A DNA stretch of 64,000 bases from an uncultured Nitrosomonadales bacterium (GTDB lineage Bacteria; Pseudomonadota; Gammaproteobacteria; Burkholderiales; Methylophilaceae), in assembly GCA_913048465.1 (NCBI GenBank), contig CAJWVO010000001.1, forward strand, positions 1-64,000, in the 5' to 3' direction. The translations under genes were made by a program, and so were the position numbers. The notes beneath the pieces are model-generated. The model ran no database searches, was not told the DNA's origin, and worked only from the letters and a program-made list of their open reading frames with translations. Below, piece after piece: positions 63,797 to 64,000 of the stretch (the stretch's first letter is position 1; the number at the start of each line of letters is the position of its first letter).

Positions 63797-64000
63797 TATA
63801 AATCGTCTACAGCTTTTATTAAATCTTCAACGCACTCTTTTGCATCGCCCAAGAACATCATTGTTTTATCATCATAAAATAGCTCATTATCAAGTCCCGC
63901 ATAACCAACTCCCATTGTTCTCTTATTAACAATAATCGTTTTTGCTTTTTGTGCCTCCAAGATAGGCATCCCGTAGATTGCTGTCCCTGGCTTTTTAGCT
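63796..64000 (-). CDS. pntB: NAD(P) transhydrogenase subunit beta, C-terminal fragment (continues past window)
   Basis: Reverse translation ...KKPGTAIYGMPILEAQKAKTIIVNKRTMGVGYAGLDNELFYDDKTMMFLGDAKECVEDLIKAVDDL*; PntB-type NADP-binding C-terminus. Confidence 0.88.
   Translation of the reverse strand, partial: AKKPGTAIYGMPILEAQKAKTIIVNKRTMGVGYAGLDNELFYDDKTMMFLGDAKECVEDLIKAVDDL

Overview
This 64 kb window looks like ordinary, gene-dense, AT-rich chromosome from a streamlined Gram-negative bacterium. The gene content (pqqA, a SoxH-like metallohydrolase, split B12-dependent NrdJ, TorF-glnK-amtB) suggests a marine or freshwater methylotrophic betaproteobacterium of the OM43/Methylophilaceae type, but that placement is inference. 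I found about 60 protein-coding genes. They cover thiamine (thiC, thiSG, thiD, thiE), heme (hemE, hemL), nitrogen assimilation (glnK-amtB, gltBD), metH, nrdJ, nadA, ispH, priA, argS, a bd-type oxidase, and a probable glucosylglycerate operon. I saw no tRNA, rRNA, CRISPR, prophage or transposon. The ORF track missed several small genes: pqqA (23 aa, 20086-20157), an LptM-like lipoprotein (2536-2700) and a DUF2474/CydX-like peptide after cydB (63485-63577). The clearest regulatory signals are a consensus sigma-54 promoter at 13081-13097, a THI-box/TPP riboswitch before thiC, an NrdR-box-like palindrome over the nrdJ promoter region, three TTATATAA octamers phased at exactly 10 bp before cydA, and a 12-bp inverted repeat abutting a protease start codon. 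The best candidates for under-described biology are a glycosidase-like/WaaP-like kinase fusion coupled to an LTA-synthase-like sulfatase, the glucosylglycerate synthesis/phosphorolysis operon, and an ApbE + NusG-II + Gx-type trio. I see no clear evidence of a wholly new system.
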